A stretch of 64,000 nt of DNA from Gammaproteobacteria bacterium (GCA_009845905.1 VXYS01000004.1:648548-712547); one strand, 5' to 3'. Positions 16,656-27,886 are shown, counted from the stretch's first letter. Notes: generated by a model from the letters alone, not told the origin. Numbers and translations are program-made.

Positions 16656-18595
16656 CAGTCCAGCACCAGGACGACCCAGGCGATCAGCAGGCAGATGGCC
16701 GTCACCATCACGAAGGCGTAGTGATAAAGGAGTCCGGTCTGCAGGCGCCGCATGACGCCCGATCCCCAGCGAACCGTCCGCGCCAGCCCGTTGACCAGCA
16801 GTCCGTCGATAAAGCGCGCGTCGGCCTGGTCGGCGGCGCCCCTGGCCAGCCCCTTTGTGCCGGGTATAACGGCCCGCTCAAGCAGCGGATCGAAGCCATA
16901 ACCCAGTTCCAGCAGACGCTTCGGAACGCGCAGCACCGGTCCGGCACGGCTACGCCAGCGAGGTTTCCATTCGTACAGCGCCCAGGCCGAAAGTCCGCCC
17001 AGTACCGCCAGCAGGAAGACCGGCGAGTACAGGCCGTGGACGAAGAAGTCGAGCGTGCCCGCGCCCAGGTCCGGGGCGCCGGAACCGCTTTCCGCGAGGT
17101 TGACCAGAGACCCGGCGAAATACCCGCCCAGGACCACCGGTTGAAACGTGAACCAGCCGATCAAAAGCGACGGAACCGCCAGGAACACCAGCGGCCCCAG
17201 CATCCACCGGCCGCGCGGCTCCCGTTCCGTCATGTGGCTAGCGGCTTCGGTCTCGCGGCCGTGAAACACCACCAGCAGGAATCGGGCGCTGTAAAACGCG
17301 GTGACCGCCACCCCGGCCAGCAGGCACCAGCCGGCGTATGCGCCCACCGGACCGGAGGACTGGGTCACGGTCGATATCAGCGCATCCTTGGAAAAGAAAC
17401 CGGCGGTTCCCGGTATGCCGGCCAGCGCCAGCGTCCCGATCAGGGCGGTTGCGTAGGTGATCGGCATCCGACGATAGAGGCCGCCCATGCGCCGGATGTC
17501 CTGCTCGTGATGCAGGGCGACGATGACCGCGCCCGCGGCCAGGAACAGCAGCGCCTTGAAGAAAGCGTGGGTGAACAGGTGGTAGATGGCCACCGAATAG
17601 GCCGAAACGCCGATACCGGCCATCATGTAGCCGAGCTGAGACAGCGTGGACCAGGCGACGATGCGCTTGATGTCCTGTTGCACGATCGCCACCAGGCCCG
17701 TGGCCAGGGCGGTGGTCGCGCCTACCGCCAGCACCACGGAAAGCGCGAGCGGGCTGAATTCGAACAGGGGCGACATGCGGGCCACCATGAACACGCCCGC
17801 CGTGACCATGGTCGCGGCGTGGATCAGAGCCGATATGGGGGTGGGGCCTTCCATCGAGTCCGGCAGCCAGATGTGCAGCGGCATCTGCGCCGATTTGCCC
17901 ATCGCGCCCACGAACAGAAGCACACAGCCCAGGTCCAGCGCCGGCAGGCTCACTCCGGGCCAGACGGTGATTTGCTGTTGGGCCAGGCCGGGGGCGCCGG
18001 AAAAAACCACGGCGTAGTCCAGCGAGCCCGCGGCCCCGCCGATCAGGGCGATGCCCAGCAGCAGTCCCAGGTCGCCGATGCGGTTCACCAAAAAGGCCTT
18101 CAGGCTGGCGAAATTCGCCGACGGCCGCTTGAACCAGAAGCCGATCAACAGGTACGAGGCCAGCCCGACGGCTTCCCAGCCCACGAACAGCTGCATGAAG
18201 TTGTCGGCCATCACCAGCAGCAGCATGGCCGAGGTAAAGAAGGCGATCAGCGCGAAGAAGCGCGCGTAGCCGGGATCGTCCCGCATGTAGCCGACCGTGT
18301 ACACATGCACCGCCAGCGAGACCCAGGTGACGACGCAGGCCATCAGGGCGGTCAGGCGGTCGATCAGCAGGCCGAAGCTCAGTTCGAACCCGCCGATGCT
18401 GAGCCAGTCGAGCAGCTTTACCGTAACCGGTTCGCCGCCGAGCTGCTCCAGCAGCGCAAGGATCGACAGGACGGCGGACAGCCCCACGGCGAGGATGGGC
18501 AGGCCGTGAACCACGTTGCGCGGCAGGACCCTGGCGCCCAGCGCCACCAGCGCCGCCGCGCACAGCGGCGCAAACAGGATGGCTTCGTACATCAT
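16655..18595 (-). CDS. nuoL: NADH-quinone oxidoreductase subunit L
   Basis: From the ATG at 18595 (overlapping the nuoK stop) the product has 646 residues. It carries the NuoL landmarks [33 protein letters not shown], and [23 protein letters not shown] long lateral helix follows the antiporter core, and a C-terminal anchor is present. NuoL is the distal proton-pumping subunit. A second ATG follows directly (MMYEAIL), so the start could be three bases later. Confidence 0.95.
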   Translation of the reverse strand: MMYEAILFAPLCAAALVALGARVLPRNVVHGLPILAVGLSAVLSILALLEQLGGEPVTVKLLDWLSIGGFELSFGLLIDRLTALMACVVTWVSLAVHVYTVGYMRDDPGYARFFALIAFFTSAMLLLVMADNFMQLFVGWEAVGLASYLLIGFWFKRPSANFASLKAFLVNRIGDLGLLLGIALIGGAAGSLDYAVVFSGAPGLAQQQITVWPGVSLPALDLGCVLLFVGAMGKSAQMPLHIWLPDSMEGPTPISALIHAATMVTAGVFMVARMSPLFEFSPLALSVVLAVGATTALATGLVAIVQQDIKRIVAWSTLSQLGYMMAGIGVSAYSVAIYHLFTHAFFKALLFLAAGAVIVALHHEQDIRRMGGLYRRMPITYATALIGTLALAGIPGTAGFFSKDALISTVTQSSGPVGAYAGWCLLAGVAVTAFYSARFLLVVFHGRETEAASHMTEREPRGRWMLGPLVFLAVPSLLIGWFTFQPVVLGGYFAGSLVNLAESGSGAPDLGAGTLDFFVHGLYSPVFLLAVLGGLSAWALYEWKPRWRSRAGPVLRVPKRLLELGYGFDPLLERAVIPGTKGLARGAADQADARFIDGLLVNGLARTVRWGSGVMRRLQTGLLYHYAFVMVTAICLLIAWVVLVLD

Positions 18596-18897
18596 CCCTT
18601 GAGCAGGCTGAACTCTTCCACGTTTACGCTGAGCCGGTTGCGGAACAGCACCACGAGGATCGCCAGGCCTATCGCCGCCTCCGCCGCAGCCACGGTCAGG
18701 ATGAAGAACACGAACACCTGCCCGGCCAGGTCGCCGAGGAAGTACGCAAACGCGATGAAATTGAAATTGACCGCGAGCAGCAACAGTTCCACGCACATCA
18801 GGAGCAGGATCACGCTGCGGCGGTTGATGAAAATGCCGCACACGGCGATCGCGAACAGGATCGTGCTCAGGGTCAGCAGGTGGGCAATCCCGATCAT
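18592..18897 (-). CDS. nuoK: NADH-quinone oxidoreductase subunit K
   Basis: The product has 101 residues and three membrane helices, the standard NuoK size. It has the conserved [16 protein letters not shown] (membrane Glu in helix 2) and [13 protein letters not shown] (Glu in helix 3), which belong to the proton path. Start and stop both overlap neighbours as ATGA, with nuoJ upstream and nuoL downstream. Confidence 0.96.
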   Translation of the reverse strand: MIGIAHLLTLSTILFAIAVCGIFINRRSVILLLMCVELLLLAVNFNFIAFAYFLGDLAGQVFVFFILTVAAAEAAIGLAILVVLFRNRLSVNVEEFSLLKG

Positions 18898-19514
18898 TCG
18901 TCCCGCTCGGCTTTCATTTTCACCAGCCGGACCCGGCTTTCCGGCCGGACGGCGACCTGTTCGGACACCTGCTGCACGCGCAGGCCCTTGCGGCGGCGCA
19001 GCGTGAGCGTAATCGCGCCGATGATGGCCAGCAGGAGGATATAGCCGGCTATCTCGAAGGCATACAGGTGCTCGGTATACAGCAGCGTGCCCAGCGCCTG
19101 CGTATTGCCCTCCTCGAAAACCAGCGTATCGGCGGGCGCCGCGGCTTCCAGTCCGGAGCGCCGCAACCACCAGACCGAGGAAAGCTGCGCGGCCAGCAGC
19201 AGACCGACCAGCACGCCCAGGGGAGCATAGCGCGTGAGCCCTTCACGCATGCGCTCGACGTTGATGTCCAGCATCATCACGACGAACAGCAGCAGCACCA
19301 TGACCGCGCCGACGTAAACCAGCACCAGGGCCACGGCCAGGAACTCGGCGCGCAGCAGCAGCCAGATGGCGGCCGAGATGACGAAGCACAGCACCAGAAG
19401 CAGCACCGAATGAACCGGATTGCGCGCCGTGATCACGCCCACGGCGGCCGCGATCAGCATGCCCGACCAGCCGTAGAAGAGTATGAGCGGGAAAATTTCC
19501 GGAATCTGCTGCAT
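18894..19514 (-). CDS. nuoJ: NADH-quinone oxidoreductase subunit J
   Basis: The 206-residue product starts at MQQIPEIFP (ATG 19514), 11 bases after the nuoI stop. Five membrane helices are visible. The NuoJ hallmark [19 protein letters not shown] near residue 70 includes the conserved glycine-aromatic pi-bulge helix. NuoJ couples quinone-site movements to the membrane arm. The tail after the last helix is basic and cytoplasmic. Confidence 0.95.
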   Translation of the reverse strand: MQQIPEIFPLILFYGWSGMLIAAAVGVITARNPVHSVLLLVLCFVISAAIWLLLRAEFLAVALVLVYVGAVMVLLLFVVMMLDINVERMREGLTRYAPLGVLVGLLLAAQLSSVWWLRRSGLEAAAPADTLVFEEGNTQALGTLLYTEHLYAFEIAGYILLLAIIGAITLTLRRRKGLRVQQVSEQVAVRPESRVRLVKMKAERDE

Positions 19515-19525
19515 GGAGATGCGGT

Positions 19526-20059
19526 TCAGCGGTAGGAAGCGTCGGCGCTGCGATCGGCGGCAATCTGTTCCTCGTATCGATCGCCGATCTCGAGCAGCCG
19601 TTCCCGGGTCAGGATGTTCTCGCCCCTGTTCTCCATGTGGTACTCGTGAATCCGGGTCTCCACGATCGCGTCCACCGGACAGGCTTCCTCGCAGAACCCG
19701 CAGTACACGCACTTGAACAGGTCGATGTCGTAGCGGCTCGCCCGGCGGGTGCCGTCCTCGCGCACTTCGGACTCGATGGTGATCGCCAGCGCCGGACAGA
19801 CTGCCTCGCACAGCTTGCAGGCGATGCAGCGCTCCTCGCCGTTGGCGTAGCGGCGCAAGGCGTGCAGCCCCCGAAATCGCGGCGACTGCGGGGCCTTCTC
19901 TTCCGGATACCTGAGCGTGACCTTGCGCCTGAAGAAGTTGGTGAGGGTTACGCGCAGTCCCCGCAACAGCTCCCAGAGAGCGAAAGTGCGGAAAACCGCC
20001 CGGACGCGATCGCCGGGGCCGGGCTTGCCGGCCGCGGGCCTTTTTTCGGAATCACTCAT
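19526..20059 (-). CDS. nuoI: NADH-quinone oxidoreductase subunit I
   Basis: The 177-residue protein has two ferredoxin-type motifs, [12 protein letters not shown] and [12 protein letters not shown]. These bind the N6a and N6b 4Fe-4S clusters that hand electrons towards NuoB. The N-terminal stretch up to residue 45 is basic, including an amphipathic membrane-associated helix ([16 protein letters not shown]). Its start overlaps the nuoH stop as ATGA. Confidence 0.97.
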   Translation of the reverse strand: MSDSEKRPAAGKPGPGDRVRAVFRTFALWELLRGLRVTLTNFFRRKVTLRYPEEKAPQSPRFRGLHALRRYANGEERCIACKLCEAVCPALAITIESEVREDGTRRASRYDIDLFKCVYCGFCEEACPVDAIVETRIHEYHMENRGENILTRERLLEIGDRYEEQIAADRSADASYR

Positions 20060-21120
20060 TTGAACGGCCCCACATCAAGCACGGACAGCACGGCCTCCAC
20101 GCCGATCCACACCAGCGTCACCGGAATGAACACTTTCCAGCCCAGACGCATGATCTGGTCGTAGCGGTAGCGGGGAAAGGTCGCGCGCAACCACAGGAAG
20201 ACGAACAGGAACAGAAACGTCTTGGCGGCCAGCCAGAACAGGCCGGGGGCCGCGAGTATGCCCACCACCGGCCATTGCCTGTCGATCAGGCCCGCGAACG
20301 GCGAGTCCCAGCCGCCGAGGAACAGCACCGCGGTGAGCGTGGCGATCAGAATCATGTTGGCGTATTCCGCGAGGAAGAACATGGCGAAGGTGGCGCCGCC
20401 GTATTCCACGTGGAATCCGGCCACGATCTCCGACTCGCCCTCGGCCACGTCGAACGGCGCCCGGTTGGTCTCGGCTATGCCGGAGATGAAATACACGAGG
20501 AACAGGGGCAGGAGGGGAAGAATGAACCAGTTGCCCACTCCCCCTGCCTGTTTCTCGACAATCACGCCCAGGTTCAGGCTGCCGGCGGCCATCAGCACGC
20601 CCACCAGTGCGAACCCCATGGCGATTTCGTAGGCGACCATCTGCGCCGCCGAGCGCATCGCGCCCAGCAGCGCGTACTTGGAGTTGCTTGCCCAGCCGGC
20701 CAGGATGATTCCGTAGATGCCCAGCGAGGTCATGGCCAGCAGGTAGAGCAGGCCGGCGTTCAGGTCCGCCACGGCGAAGCCGGGGAACAGGGGAACCACG
20801 GCCCAGGCCGCGAGCGCCGGGACCAGCGCCAGCACCGGAGCAGTGAGGAACAGCCAGCGGTTGGCGCGGCCGGGAATCACGATTTCCTTCACCAGCAGCT
20901 TCAGCACGTCGGCGAACGGTTGCAGGAGTCCGCGGAAGCCCACCCGGTTCGGGCCCTGCCGAAGTTGCATGAAGCCGATCACCTTGCGTTCCAGGTAGGT
21001 GGCGTAGGCCACGCAGAGAATCACCACTATCGTGACCGCGAGAATCGCCACCAGGTCGATCAGCGCACCGGCCGCCTCGGGGGGCAGGAAATCCAGCCAG
21101 TTGGCGAGCAGTTCGGACAT
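20056..21120 (-). CDS. nuoH: NADH-quinone oxidoreductase subunit H
   Basis: The 354-residue membrane subunit has [22 protein letters not shown] near residue 45 and [21 protein letters not shown], the two NuoH family signatures that line the quinone chamber. Eight or so helices are visible. NuoH links the peripheral arm to the membrane arm and hosts part of the quinone tunnel. The gene lies nine bases downstream of nuoG. Confidence 0.97.
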   Translation of the reverse strand: MSELLANWLDFLPPEAAGALIDLVAILAVTIVVILCVAYATYLERKVIGFMQLRQGPNRVGFRGLLQPFADVLKLLVKEIVIPGRANRWLFLTAPVLALVPALAAWAVVPLFPGFAVADLNAGLLYLLAMTSLGIYGIILAGWASNSKYALLGAMRSAAQMVAYEIAMGFALVGVLMAAGSLNLGVIVEKQAGGVGNWFILPLLPLFLVYFISGIAETNRAPFDVAEGESEIVAGFHVEYGGATFAMFFLAEYANMILIATLTAVLFLGGWDSPFAGLIDRQWPVVGILAAPGLFWLAAKTFLFLFVFLWLRATFPRYRYDQIMRLGWKVFIPVTLVWIGVEAVLSVLDVGPFK

Positions 21121-21129
21121 CGGTCGGCT

Positions 21130-23196
21130 TCAGGCGGCCCTTTGCACCGCCGCCGCCTGCTGCAGGGGCTCGGACCGCCGCACCATTCCGTCGACTGAAT
21201 ACATGGGCAGTTCCAGGGCCGCGAAATCCTCATCGTCGACAGACCGTGAGTCGATCGCGACACCGTGGGAAGACGACGCCGGGGAGGCGGCGGGGCTTTC
21301 GATACGCCGCCTGATTTCCGCCAGGACCTGGTCCGTGTCGGCATATCCGAAGCCGTCCAGACCCAAGCGGTCCGCCAGCGCCCTCAGCACTTTCCAGGCC
21401 GGCCGGGCCAGGCCCGGAGGCGGTGCGGCGGCTTCAAAACTCTGCCAGTCCATCTGCCCGTTCACCAGGGTCCCCGACGTCTCCAGGCTGGTCGCCGTGG
21501 GCAGCAATACATCCGCGTGGCGGAGCAGCCAGGGCGAAACCCAGGGATTCAGCGCAAGCAGGAATCCCGCCCCGCGAATCGCCTCGTGGGCGCCCGCAGC
21601 GCAATCAAGTTCAGGCTCAACGCCCATCAGGACCATTCCCGGAAGGGACGTGCGGCTCATCCGGCCCGCATCGAGGCCGGCGGCACCCCGTCCATTGGCC
21701 TGGGCGGGAAGAACGCCGGCCAGGTGCAAACCGGCAGCGTTGCCGCCCTGCGTCACGTGTCCGAGCGCGGCGCCGCCGGCCGCCCCGACGGCCGCTTCCA
21801 GCAATTCGGCGTAGGCCGGATGGCGAAGCGCGAGTCCGCCCAGCCACAACGCACGACGCTCGCCCTCAAGCGCGCGATCGGCCAACGGACCCAGAGCCCG
21901 GGCCCAATCCCGGGGCGCCTCCACGCTGCCGCCGCTGATCGGGTGCAGGTATTCGCGCTCGGCCAGGTCCAGGTAGCTGACCCGGGCGCCGGCCATGGCC
22001 GCCTTGCGAACCCGATGGGCGAGGATCGGCGCTTCGCTTCGCAGGTCGCAGCCCACAAGCAGCAGGGAATCCAGCGACTCCACGTCGGCGAACCGGGTTC
22101 CCAGCCACGGCGCCTCGCCGGCGGGCGCATCGCTTCGAAAATCGCGCTGCCTGAGCCTGTGATCGACGTTGGCCGACCCCAGTGCGCTCATCAGTATCCC
22201 GAGAAGGTGGCCTTCCTCGGCCGTCGCAGACGGAGAAACCAGCGCCCCAAGACCTTCGCCGCCCTGCTCGTCCGCCGCGCGCATCAGGCCCGCGGTGGCC
22301 GCGGCCAGCGCTTCCTCCCAGCCGGCCTCGATCAGCCGCCCATCGCGGCGCACCAGCGGCTTGCGAAGCCGGTCTTCCACGTACAGGCCCTCGCAACTGA
22401 AGCGGTCCCGGTCCGAAATCCAGGTCTCGTTCACCGCCTCGTTCTCGCGCGGCACGATGCGCCGCACGCGCCCGCGCAGGACATGCGCGCAAAGCGCCGA
22501 GCCCACGCAGTCGTGCGGCGCCACCGTCGCATGGGCGCTCATTTCCCAGGCGCGGGCGGTAAAGCGGTACGGCTTGTTGTTCAGGGCCCCGACCGGACAC
22601 ACGTCGATGACGTTGCCGGACAGTTCGTGCTTCAGGGACCGCTCGACGTGGGTGGTGATCTCCATGTGCTCGCTGCGGCCGGTCGCACCGAGCTCCTGCA
22701 CGCCGGCAACCTCCTCGCCGAAACGTATGCAGCGCGTGCAATGGATGCAGCGGGTCATGTCGGTGGACACCAGCGGCCCCAGATCCGGATCGGGCACTGC
22801 CCGCTTTCCTTCCGAAAAGCGCGAGATATCGCGGCCGAATCCCATTGCCAGGTCCTGAAGCTCGCATTCGCCTCCCTGGTCGCAAACCGGACAATCGAGC
22901 GGATGGTTGATCAGCAGGAACTCCATCGTTGCCCGTTGGGCCGCTATCGCCCGGCCGGACCGGGTCTCGACCTCCAGGCCGTCGGTGACCGGCAGGGCGC
23001 AGGCGGGCATGGGCTTGGGTGCGCCCGCCACGTCCACCAGGCACATGCGGCAATTGGCCGCGACGCTCAGCTTGGGGTGATAGCAGAAGCGGGGCACGTA
23101 AATGCCGGCCCGGTCGGTTACCGCGATCAGCATCTCGCCGGCCGCGGCCTCGAGCTCCCGGCCGTTTACAGTAAGGCGAACACTCTGGTCAGGCAT
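21130..23196 (-). CDS. nuoG: NADH-quinone oxidoreductase subunit G
   Basis: I start at MPDQSVRLTV (ATG 23196), which overlaps the nuoF end by 8 bases and gives 688 residues. The N-terminal 2Fe-2S domain has PRFCYH, CRMCLVD and later CPVCDQGGECELQD. A 4Fe-4S pair follows (CIHCTRCIRFGEEV and VIDVCPVGAL), and then a degenerate molybdopterin-oxidoreductase domain. The length is closer to the shorter alpha/beta-type NuoG than to the 908-residue E. coli form. It passes electrons from NuoE/F to NuoI. Confidence 0.95.
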   Translation of the reverse strand: MPDQSVRLTVNGRELEAAAGEMLIAVTDRAGIYVPRFCYHPKLSVAANCRMCLVDVAGAPKPMPACALPVTDGLEVETRSGRAIAAQRATMEFLLINHPLDCPVCDQGGECELQDLAMGFGRDISRFSEGKRAVPDPDLGPLVSTDMTRCIHCTRCIRFGEEVAGVQELGATGRSEHMEITTHVERSLKHELSGNVIDVCPVGALNNKPYRFTARAWEMSAHATVAPHDCVGSALCAHVLRGRVRRIVPRENEAVNETWISDRDRFSCEGLYVEDRLRKPLVRRDGRLIEAGWEEALAAATAGLMRAADEQGGEGLGALVSPSATAEEGHLLGILMSALGSANVDHRLRQRDFRSDAPAGEAPWLGTRFADVESLDSLLLVGCDLRSEAPILAHRVRKAAMAGARVSYLDLAEREYLHPISGGSVEAPRDWARALGPLADRALEGERRALWLGGLALRHPAYAELLEAAVGAAGGAALGHVTQGGNAAGLHLAGVLPAQANGRGAAGLDAGRMSRTSLPGMVLMGVEPELDCAAGAHEAIRGAGFLLALNPWVSPWLLRHADVLLPTATSLETSGTLVNGQMDWQSFEAAAPPPGLARPAWKVLRALADRLGLDGFGYADTDQVLAEIRRRIESPAASPASSSHGVAIDSRSVDDEDFAALELPMYSVDGMVRRSEPLQQAAAVQRAA

Positions 23197-24484
23197 AGGC
23201 CGCCTCCCGCTGACGGGCGTTGGCACGGGAACTCCGGATCTTCGCCTCGAATTCACCGCGGAAGTGCTTGAGGAAACTCTGTACGGGCCACGCCGCCGCA
23301 TCTCCCAGGGCGCAGATCGTGTGGCCCTCGATGTTGTTGGCGACGCTCAGCAGCAGGTCCAGGTCCGACACCTTGGCCCGGCCTTCAAGCATGCGCGTCA
23401 GCATCCGGTAGAGCCAGCCGGTGCCTTCGCGGCAGGGCGTGCACTGGCCGCAGGACTCGGCGTAGTAGAAGCGTGCGATGCGCCTGAGCACGCTCACCAT
23501 GCAGGTTCGATCGTCCATTACGATCATCGCCCCGGTCCCCAGCGCCGAACCCGCCTCGCTGAGCGAGTCGTAATCCATCGTGCATTCCCTGATGATTGCC
23601 GCCGGCAGCACCGGGACCGAAGACCCGCCGGGTATCACCGCCTTTAGCCTGCGGCCCTTCCATACCCCGCCGGCATGGTCCAGCAGTTCGTTGAAGGAAA
23701 CGCCAAGCGGCGCCTCGTAGTTGCCGGGCCGCTCCACGTGGCCGGAAACCGAATAGATCATGGTGCCGGCCGAATTGGGCGGGCCCAGCGACTTGAACCA
23801 ATCCGCGCCATTTTCCATGATGGCCGGCACGCAGGCCAGGGTCTGGGTATTGTTGACCGTGGTGGGACGGCCGTATAAGCCGCTCTGCGCGGGGAACGGC
23901 GGCTTGAAGCGGGGCTTGCCGGGTTTGCCTTCGAGTGACTCCAGAAGGCCCGTCTCCTCGCCGCAGATATACGCGCCCGCGCCCACGAAGGGATGCAGCT
24001 CGAAGTCGATCCCCGCGGCGCCCAGGCCACGGCCGATCAGCCCCGCCGCCCGGGCTTCGTCCAGCGCGTCGAGAAACCGCGGCACCGGCTCGCCCAGGAA
24101 CTCGCCGCGAATGTAGTTGTAGCTCACCGTGGCGCCCATCGCATAAGCGGCCAGGGCCATGCCCTCGATCAGCACGTGCGGGTTGTAGCGCAGGATGTCC
24201 CGGTCGTGGCAGGTTCCGGGCTCGCTCTCGTCGGAGTTGCAGACCAGGTAGGTGGGCTGCTCGCAGTCTCCGGGCATGAAGCTCCATTTCAGCCCGGTGG
24301 GAAAGCCGGCCCCGCCACGGCCGCGCAGCCCGGATGCCTTGACCGTTTCCAGGATCTGTCCCGCGTCGAGTTCGCCGGCCAGCACTTTCCGCCAGGCCCG
24401 ATAGCCGCCGCGGCCCTCGTAGGACTTGAGCCGCCAGGGCCGTTCCGCATCGGGCGGCGGCATGCATACGTGAACCAGGTCCAT
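23189..24484 (-). CDS. nuoF: NADH-quinone oxidoreductase subunit F
   Basis: The 431-residue product has the NADH site GLRGRGGAGFPTGLKW near residue 55, the FMN region CNSDESEPGT, and the 4Fe-4S motif ESCGQCTPCREG near residue 345. It oxidises NADH and passes electrons through FMN to the N3 cluster. ATG 24484 lies 5 bases after the nuoE stop. It overlaps nuoG. Confidence 0.97.
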   Translation of the reverse strand: MDLVHVCMPPPDAERPWRLKSYEGRGGYRAWRKVLAGELDAGQILETVKASGLRGRGGAGFPTGLKWSFMPGDCEQPTYLVCNSDESEPGTCHDRDILRYNPHVLIEGMALAAYAMGATVSYNYIRGEFLGEPVPRFLDALDEARAAGLIGRGLGAAGIDFELHPFVGAGAYICGEETGLLESLEGKPGKPRFKPPFPAQSGLYGRPTTVNNTQTLACVPAIMENGADWFKSLGPPNSAGTMIYSVSGHVERPGNYEAPLGVSFNELLDHAGGVWKGRRLKAVIPGGSSVPVLPAAIIRECTMDYDSLSEAGSALGTGAMIVMDDRTCMVSVLRRIARFYYAESCGQCTPCREGTGWLYRMLTRMLEGRAKVSDLDLLLSVANNIEGHTICALGDAAAWPVQSFLKHFRGEFEAKIRSSRANARQREAAYA

Positions 24485-24489
24485 GCCCG

Positions 24490-24981
24490 TCAGCTCAGCC
24501 TCTCGACAATGCGGTCGGCCTCGTCGGGCGTCACGTTCTCGTGGTAGCAATGGCCCACCATCATCATCGGCGCACCCGTGCAGGCCGCCAGGCACTCTTC
24601 CTCTTCCTTGAGATAAATCCGGCCGTCGACGGTGCTCTCGCCTGCGGAAATCCCCAGCCGGTTCTCCAAGTGCCTGAGCAACTCCCGGCCGCCGCGAAGC
24701 CAGCAGGAAATATTGGTGCACACCGATACGCAATGCCGCCCGACCGGGCGCACCTCGAACATCGAGTAGAAAGTTGCGACCTCATAGACCTGGATCGGCG
24801 GCAGCGCCAGCTCGCCGGCCACCGCGTCCATCAGTTCCACCGACAACCAGCCGCCGTTCCCGTCCTGGGCGACGCGAAGCGCGTCCAGGACCGCGGAGCG
24901 CCTGCGCCCGCTCGGGAACCGGGCCGCCGACTCCCGGATGGCGGCGCGCGCCGCGTCGGGAAGCAGGGAGTTGTCGCTCAT
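24490..24981 (-). CDS. nuoE: NADH-quinone oxidoreductase subunit E
   Basis: The 163-residue 2Fe-2S thioredoxin-fold subunit has its four cluster cysteines in SVCTNISC and ECLAACTGAP, and the YEVATFYSMF helix typical of the family. I prefer ATG 24981 because AGGAG sits 5 bases upstream. An ATG at 25008 would overlap the end of nuoD. It partners NuoF in the NADH-oxidising tip of complex I. Confidence 0.96.
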   Translation of the reverse strand: MSDNSLLPDAARAAIRESAARFPSGRRRSAVLDALRVAQDGNGGWLSVELMDAVAGELALPPIQVYEVATFYSMFEVRPVGRHCVSVCTNISCWLRGGRELLRHLENRLGISAGESTVDGRIYLKEEEECLAACTGAPMMMVGHCYHENVTPDEADRIVERLS

Positions 24982-24997
24982 CGCCGCTCCTGCCGTG

Positions 24998-26257
24998 CTA
25001 GCGGTCAATCTCGCCGAACACCACGTCCATGGTGCCGATGGTCGCCACGACGTCGGCCAGCATGTGCCCCCGCACCATCTCGTCCATGGCCGCCATGTGG
25101 GCGAAACCCGGCGCCCGTATCTTGACCCGGAACGGTTTGTTGGCGCCGTCGGACACCAGGTAGACGCCGAACTCGCCCTTGGGGTGTTCCACGGCGGCGT
25201 AGGCCTCGCCTTCCGGCACGCAATAGCCCTCGGTGAAGAGCTTGAAGTGATGGATCAGCGATTCCATCTTCTCCTTCATCTCTTCGCGCTTCGGCGGCGC
25301 CAGCTTGTAGTCGTCCACCATGACCGGGCCCGGGTTCGCGCGCAGCCAGTCCACGCATTGCCGGATAATCCGGTTGGACTGCCGCAACTCCTCGACCCGC
25401 ACCAGATAGCGGTCGTAGCAATCGCCGTTGACTCCCACCGGAATGTCGAAGTCCACGTCCGCGTACGCCGCGTACGGCTGCTTCTTGCGCAGGTCCCACT
25501 CCACGCCCGAGCCGCGCAGCATGGGTCCGGTAAAGCCCAGGTTCAGGGCCCTTTCGGGGGAAACCACGGAGATGCCCACCGTGCGCTGCTTCCAGATCCG
25601 GTTCTCGGTCAGCAGCGTTTCGTATTCGTCCACATGGCCGGGAAAGCGCCGGGTGAAATGTTCGATGAAATCGAGCAGCGAGCCGTCCCGCCCCTCGTCC
25701 ATGGCCTTGTCGCGGGCGGAAACCCTTTTCGCATCCGGTTGCGCCAGGTGCCTGGGCATCCGTTCCGGCAGGTCGCGGTATACGCCGCCCGGCCGATAGT
25801 AGGTTGCGTGCATGCGCGTGCCCGATACCGCCTCGTAGCAGTCCATCAGGTTCTCGCGCTCGCGGAAACAGTAGAGGAAGATGGTCATGGCGCCCACGTC
25901 GAGGCCATGGCAGCCCAGCCACAGGAGGTGATTCAGTATCCGGGTGATCTCGTCGAACATCACGCGGATGTAGAGGGCCCGGGGCGGCGGTTCGATCCCC
26001 AGCAGCTTCTCGATCGCCAGCACATAGCCATGCTCGTTGGCCATCATCGACACGTAGTCAAGACGGTCCATGTAACCGATGCTCTGGTTGTAGGGCTTGG
26101 ACTCCGCCAGTTTCTCGGTGGCGCGGTGAAGCAGCCCGATGTGCGGGTCGGCGCGCATCACGACCTCGCCGTCCATCTCCAGAACCAGCCGCAGCACGCC
26201 GTGCGCGGCCGGGTGCTGGGGGCCGAAGTTCATCGTGTAGCTCTGAAATTCAGCCAT
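24998..26257 (-). CDS. nuoD: NADH-quinone oxidoreductase subunit D
   Basis: The 419-residue product has the 49-kDa subunit signatures: [22 protein letters not shown] at the N-terminus (shortened here to its recognisable parts), [10 protein letters not shown], and the quinone-site region with [14 protein letters not shown]. It lines the quinone-binding cavity together with NuoB. NuoC and NuoD are separate genes here, overlapping by eight bases, unlike the fused nuoCD of E. coli. Confidence 0.97.
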   Translation of the reverse strand: MAEFQSYTMNFGPQHPAAHGVLRLVLEMDGEVVMRADPHIGLLHRATEKLAESKPYNQSIGYMDRLDYVSMMANEHGYVLAIEKLLGIEPPPRALYIRVMFDEITRILNHLLWLGCHGLDVGAMTIFLYCFRERENLMDCYEAVSGTRMHATYYRPGGVYRDLPERMPRHLAQPDAKRVSARDKAMDEGRDGSLLDFIEHFTRRFPGHVDEYETLLTENRIWKQRTVGISVVSPERALNLGFTGPMLRGSGVEWDLRKKQPYAAYADVDFDIPVGVNGDCYDRYLVRVEELRQSNRIIRQCVDWLRANPGPVMVDDYKLAPPKREEMKEKMESLIHHFKLFTEGYCVPEGEAYAAVEHPKGEFGVYLVSDGANKPFRVKIRAPGFAHMAAMDEMVRGHMLADVVATIGTMDVVFGEIDR

Positions 26258-26993
26258 CGCCCGCCTGCCCGCCGTCGTCGCCGGGCTCGACCCTGAGCGC
26301 CGGCCGGTACCGGTTGTCGTCCCGGATCACACGCGGAACCAGCGTTCGCGGCTCTATGCTGACCGGCTCGTACACGACGCGGCGCTTGTCCTCGTCGTAG
26401 CGGACTTCCACTTTCCCGCTCAACGGAAAATCCTTGCGGAAGGGATGTCCGATAAAGCCGTAATCGGTCAGGATACGCCGCAGGTCCCCATGGCCCTCAA
26501 ACACGATGCCGAACAGGTCGAAGGCCTCGCGCTCGAACCAGTCGGCCGCCTGCCAGACGCCCGTCACCGAAGGCAGCACGGGCGGGTTCTCTCCCACGGC
26601 GAAGGCCCGCAGCCTTACGCGAAGGTTATGGCGCAGCGACAGCAGGTGATAGACGGCGGCGAACCGCGCCGGCTGCTCTTGTGCCCGGCGTTCGCTTTCG
26701 GACGCCGAGCGGGTCGTGCTGGCGCCCGGCTCGACCGCCCGGCTGAAGCCGGATTCAGTCGCCGCCTCGGTCCTCCACTGCGCCTGGCCGTAGCCCAGGT
26801 AATCGACGCCGCAGACGTCGATCAGAGTCGTGAAGGAAAAATCCTCTTCGTCGCGCAATGCAGCGGCGGTCGCCGGCAGGTCGGAAGCGTCGAGGTCGTA
26901 GCTCAATTCGCCGCAGGAGGATTCGCGCCGGTGCAGCACGCCGTCGAAGCGCGCATGCAAGGCTTCGGCCATGGACTCAAGACGAGAAGCCAT
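26250..26993 (-). CDS. nuoC: NADH-quinone oxidoreductase subunit C
   Basis: The 247-residue protein has the 30-kDa subunit signature [17 protein letters not shown], then [20 protein letters not shown]. Between [10 protein letters not shown] and [14 protein letters not shown] it carries about 35 extra residues, including [10 protein letters not shown], that are absent from short beta-proteobacterial forms. I recall a similar insert from Xanthomonas NuoC. A later start at MAEALHARF would give 240 residues. It supports the quinone-reducing module. Confidence 0.95.
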   Translation of the reverse strand: MASRLESMAEALHARFDGVLHRRESSCGELSYDLDASDLPATAAALRDEEDFSFTTLIDVCGVDYLGYGQAQWRTEAATESGFSRAVEPGASTTRSASESERRAQEQPARFAAVYHLLSLRHNLRVRLRAFAVGENPPVLPSVTGVWQAADWFEREAFDLFGIVFEGHGDLRRILTDYGFIGHPFRKDFPLSGKVEVRYDEDKRRVVYEPVSIEPRTLVPRVIRDDNRYRPALRVEPGDDGGQAGDG

Positions 26994-27005
26994 GAAGCGC
27001 CTCGT

Positions 27006-27503
27006 TCAGGCTGTGGGCTGCGGACGCGCCAGCGCCTTGCTGTGGCGAATCTTGTTGCGCAACTGCAGGATGCCGTAAAACAGCGCCTCGGCCGTCGGAG
27101 GACAGCCGGGAACATAGACGTCCACCGGCACGATGCGGTCGCAACCGCGCACCACCGAATAGGCGTAGTGGTAATAGCCGCCGCCGTTGGCGCAGGAACC
27201 CATCGAGATCACCCAGCGCGGCTCCGGCATCTGGTCGTAGACGCGGCGCAGGGCAGGCGCCATCTTGTTGCACAGGGTTCCGGCCACGATCATCACGTCC
27301 GATTGCCGGGGACTGGGCCGGAACATCACGCCGAAGCGGTCGAGATCGTAACGCGCGGCGCCCGCATGCATCATCTCGACGGCGCAGCAGGCCAGCCCGA
27401 AAGTCATCGGCCACATGGACCCGGTACGCGCCCAGTTCAGCAGCTTGTCCAGCGAAGTCACGACGAAGCCCTGCTCGCGGGCCTCGGTAAGCGTATCGGC
27501 CAT
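27006..27503 (-). CDS. nuoB: NADH-quinone oxidoreductase subunit B
   Basis: From ATG 27503 the product has 165 residues. It starts [16 protein letters not shown], which matches the short beta/Xanthomonas-type N-terminus. An ATG at 27539 with an AGGGGG upstream would add 12 residues and overlap nuoA. The N2 4Fe-4S ligands are visible in [20 protein letters not shown] and [12 protein letters not shown]2 is the last cluster before quinone. Confidence 0.95.
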   Translation of the reverse strand: MADTLTEAREQGFVVTSLDKLLNWARTGSMWPMTFGLACCAVEMMHAGAARYDLDRFGVMFRPSPRQSDVMIVAGTLCNKMAPALRRVYDQMPEPRWVISMGSCANGGGYYHYAYSVVRGCDRIVPVDVYVPGCPPTAEALFYGILQLRNKIRHSKALARPQPTA

Positions 27504-27529
27504 CCCGTCAATCCGTGGGCCGGCGGCTT

Positions 27530-27886
27530 CTAGTCCCATTCCAGAGCCCCCTTGCGCCACTCGTACACGAAGCCCACGACGAGCACCAGAAGGAATATGC
27601 CCATCGCGATCAGACCCTGGTAGCCGATGGCGTCCAGCGCCACCGCCCAGGGAAACAGGAAGGCGATCTCAAGATCGAAGATGATGAACAGTATCGCGAC
27701 CAGGTAGTAGCGCACGTCGAAGCGCATGCGCGAGTCCTCGAACGCGTCGAATCCGCATTCGTACGGCTCCAGCTTGCGCTCGTCCCGCTGACCGCGGCCG
27801 AGCAGCAGGCCCAGGCCGAGCAGCGCCAGCGCTATGCCAAATGCCACGCAAAGGTAAATCAGCACCGGAAGGTAATCACCCGGCAT
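27530..27886 (-). CDS. nuoA: NADH-quinone oxidoreductase subunit A
   Basis: The 118-residue three-helix subunit has the NuoA signature [12 protein letters not shown] on the cytoplasmic loop and [24 protein letters not shown] in the second helix. The ATG at 27886 lies 24 bases downstream of the tRNA-Leu 3' end, so the complex I operon may be transcribed through secG and the tRNA. It is the first of 14 contiguous nuo genes. Confidence 0.96.
   Translation of the reverse strand: MPGDYLPVLIYLCVAFGIALALLGLGLLLGRGQRDERKLEPYECGFDAFEDSRMRFDVRYYLVAILFIIFDLEIAFLFPWAVALDAIGYQGLIAMGIFLLVLVVGFVYEWRKGALEWD

Noticed and set aside
13258-23271. Very long open frames on the plus strand opposite the nuo genes (for example 13258-15582, 16721-19006 and 21265-23271).
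   Set aside because: They mirror the codons of strongly supported nuo genes, are rich in Arg, Gln, His and Pro, and show no family motifs. They are antisense frames kept open by high G+C codon bias.
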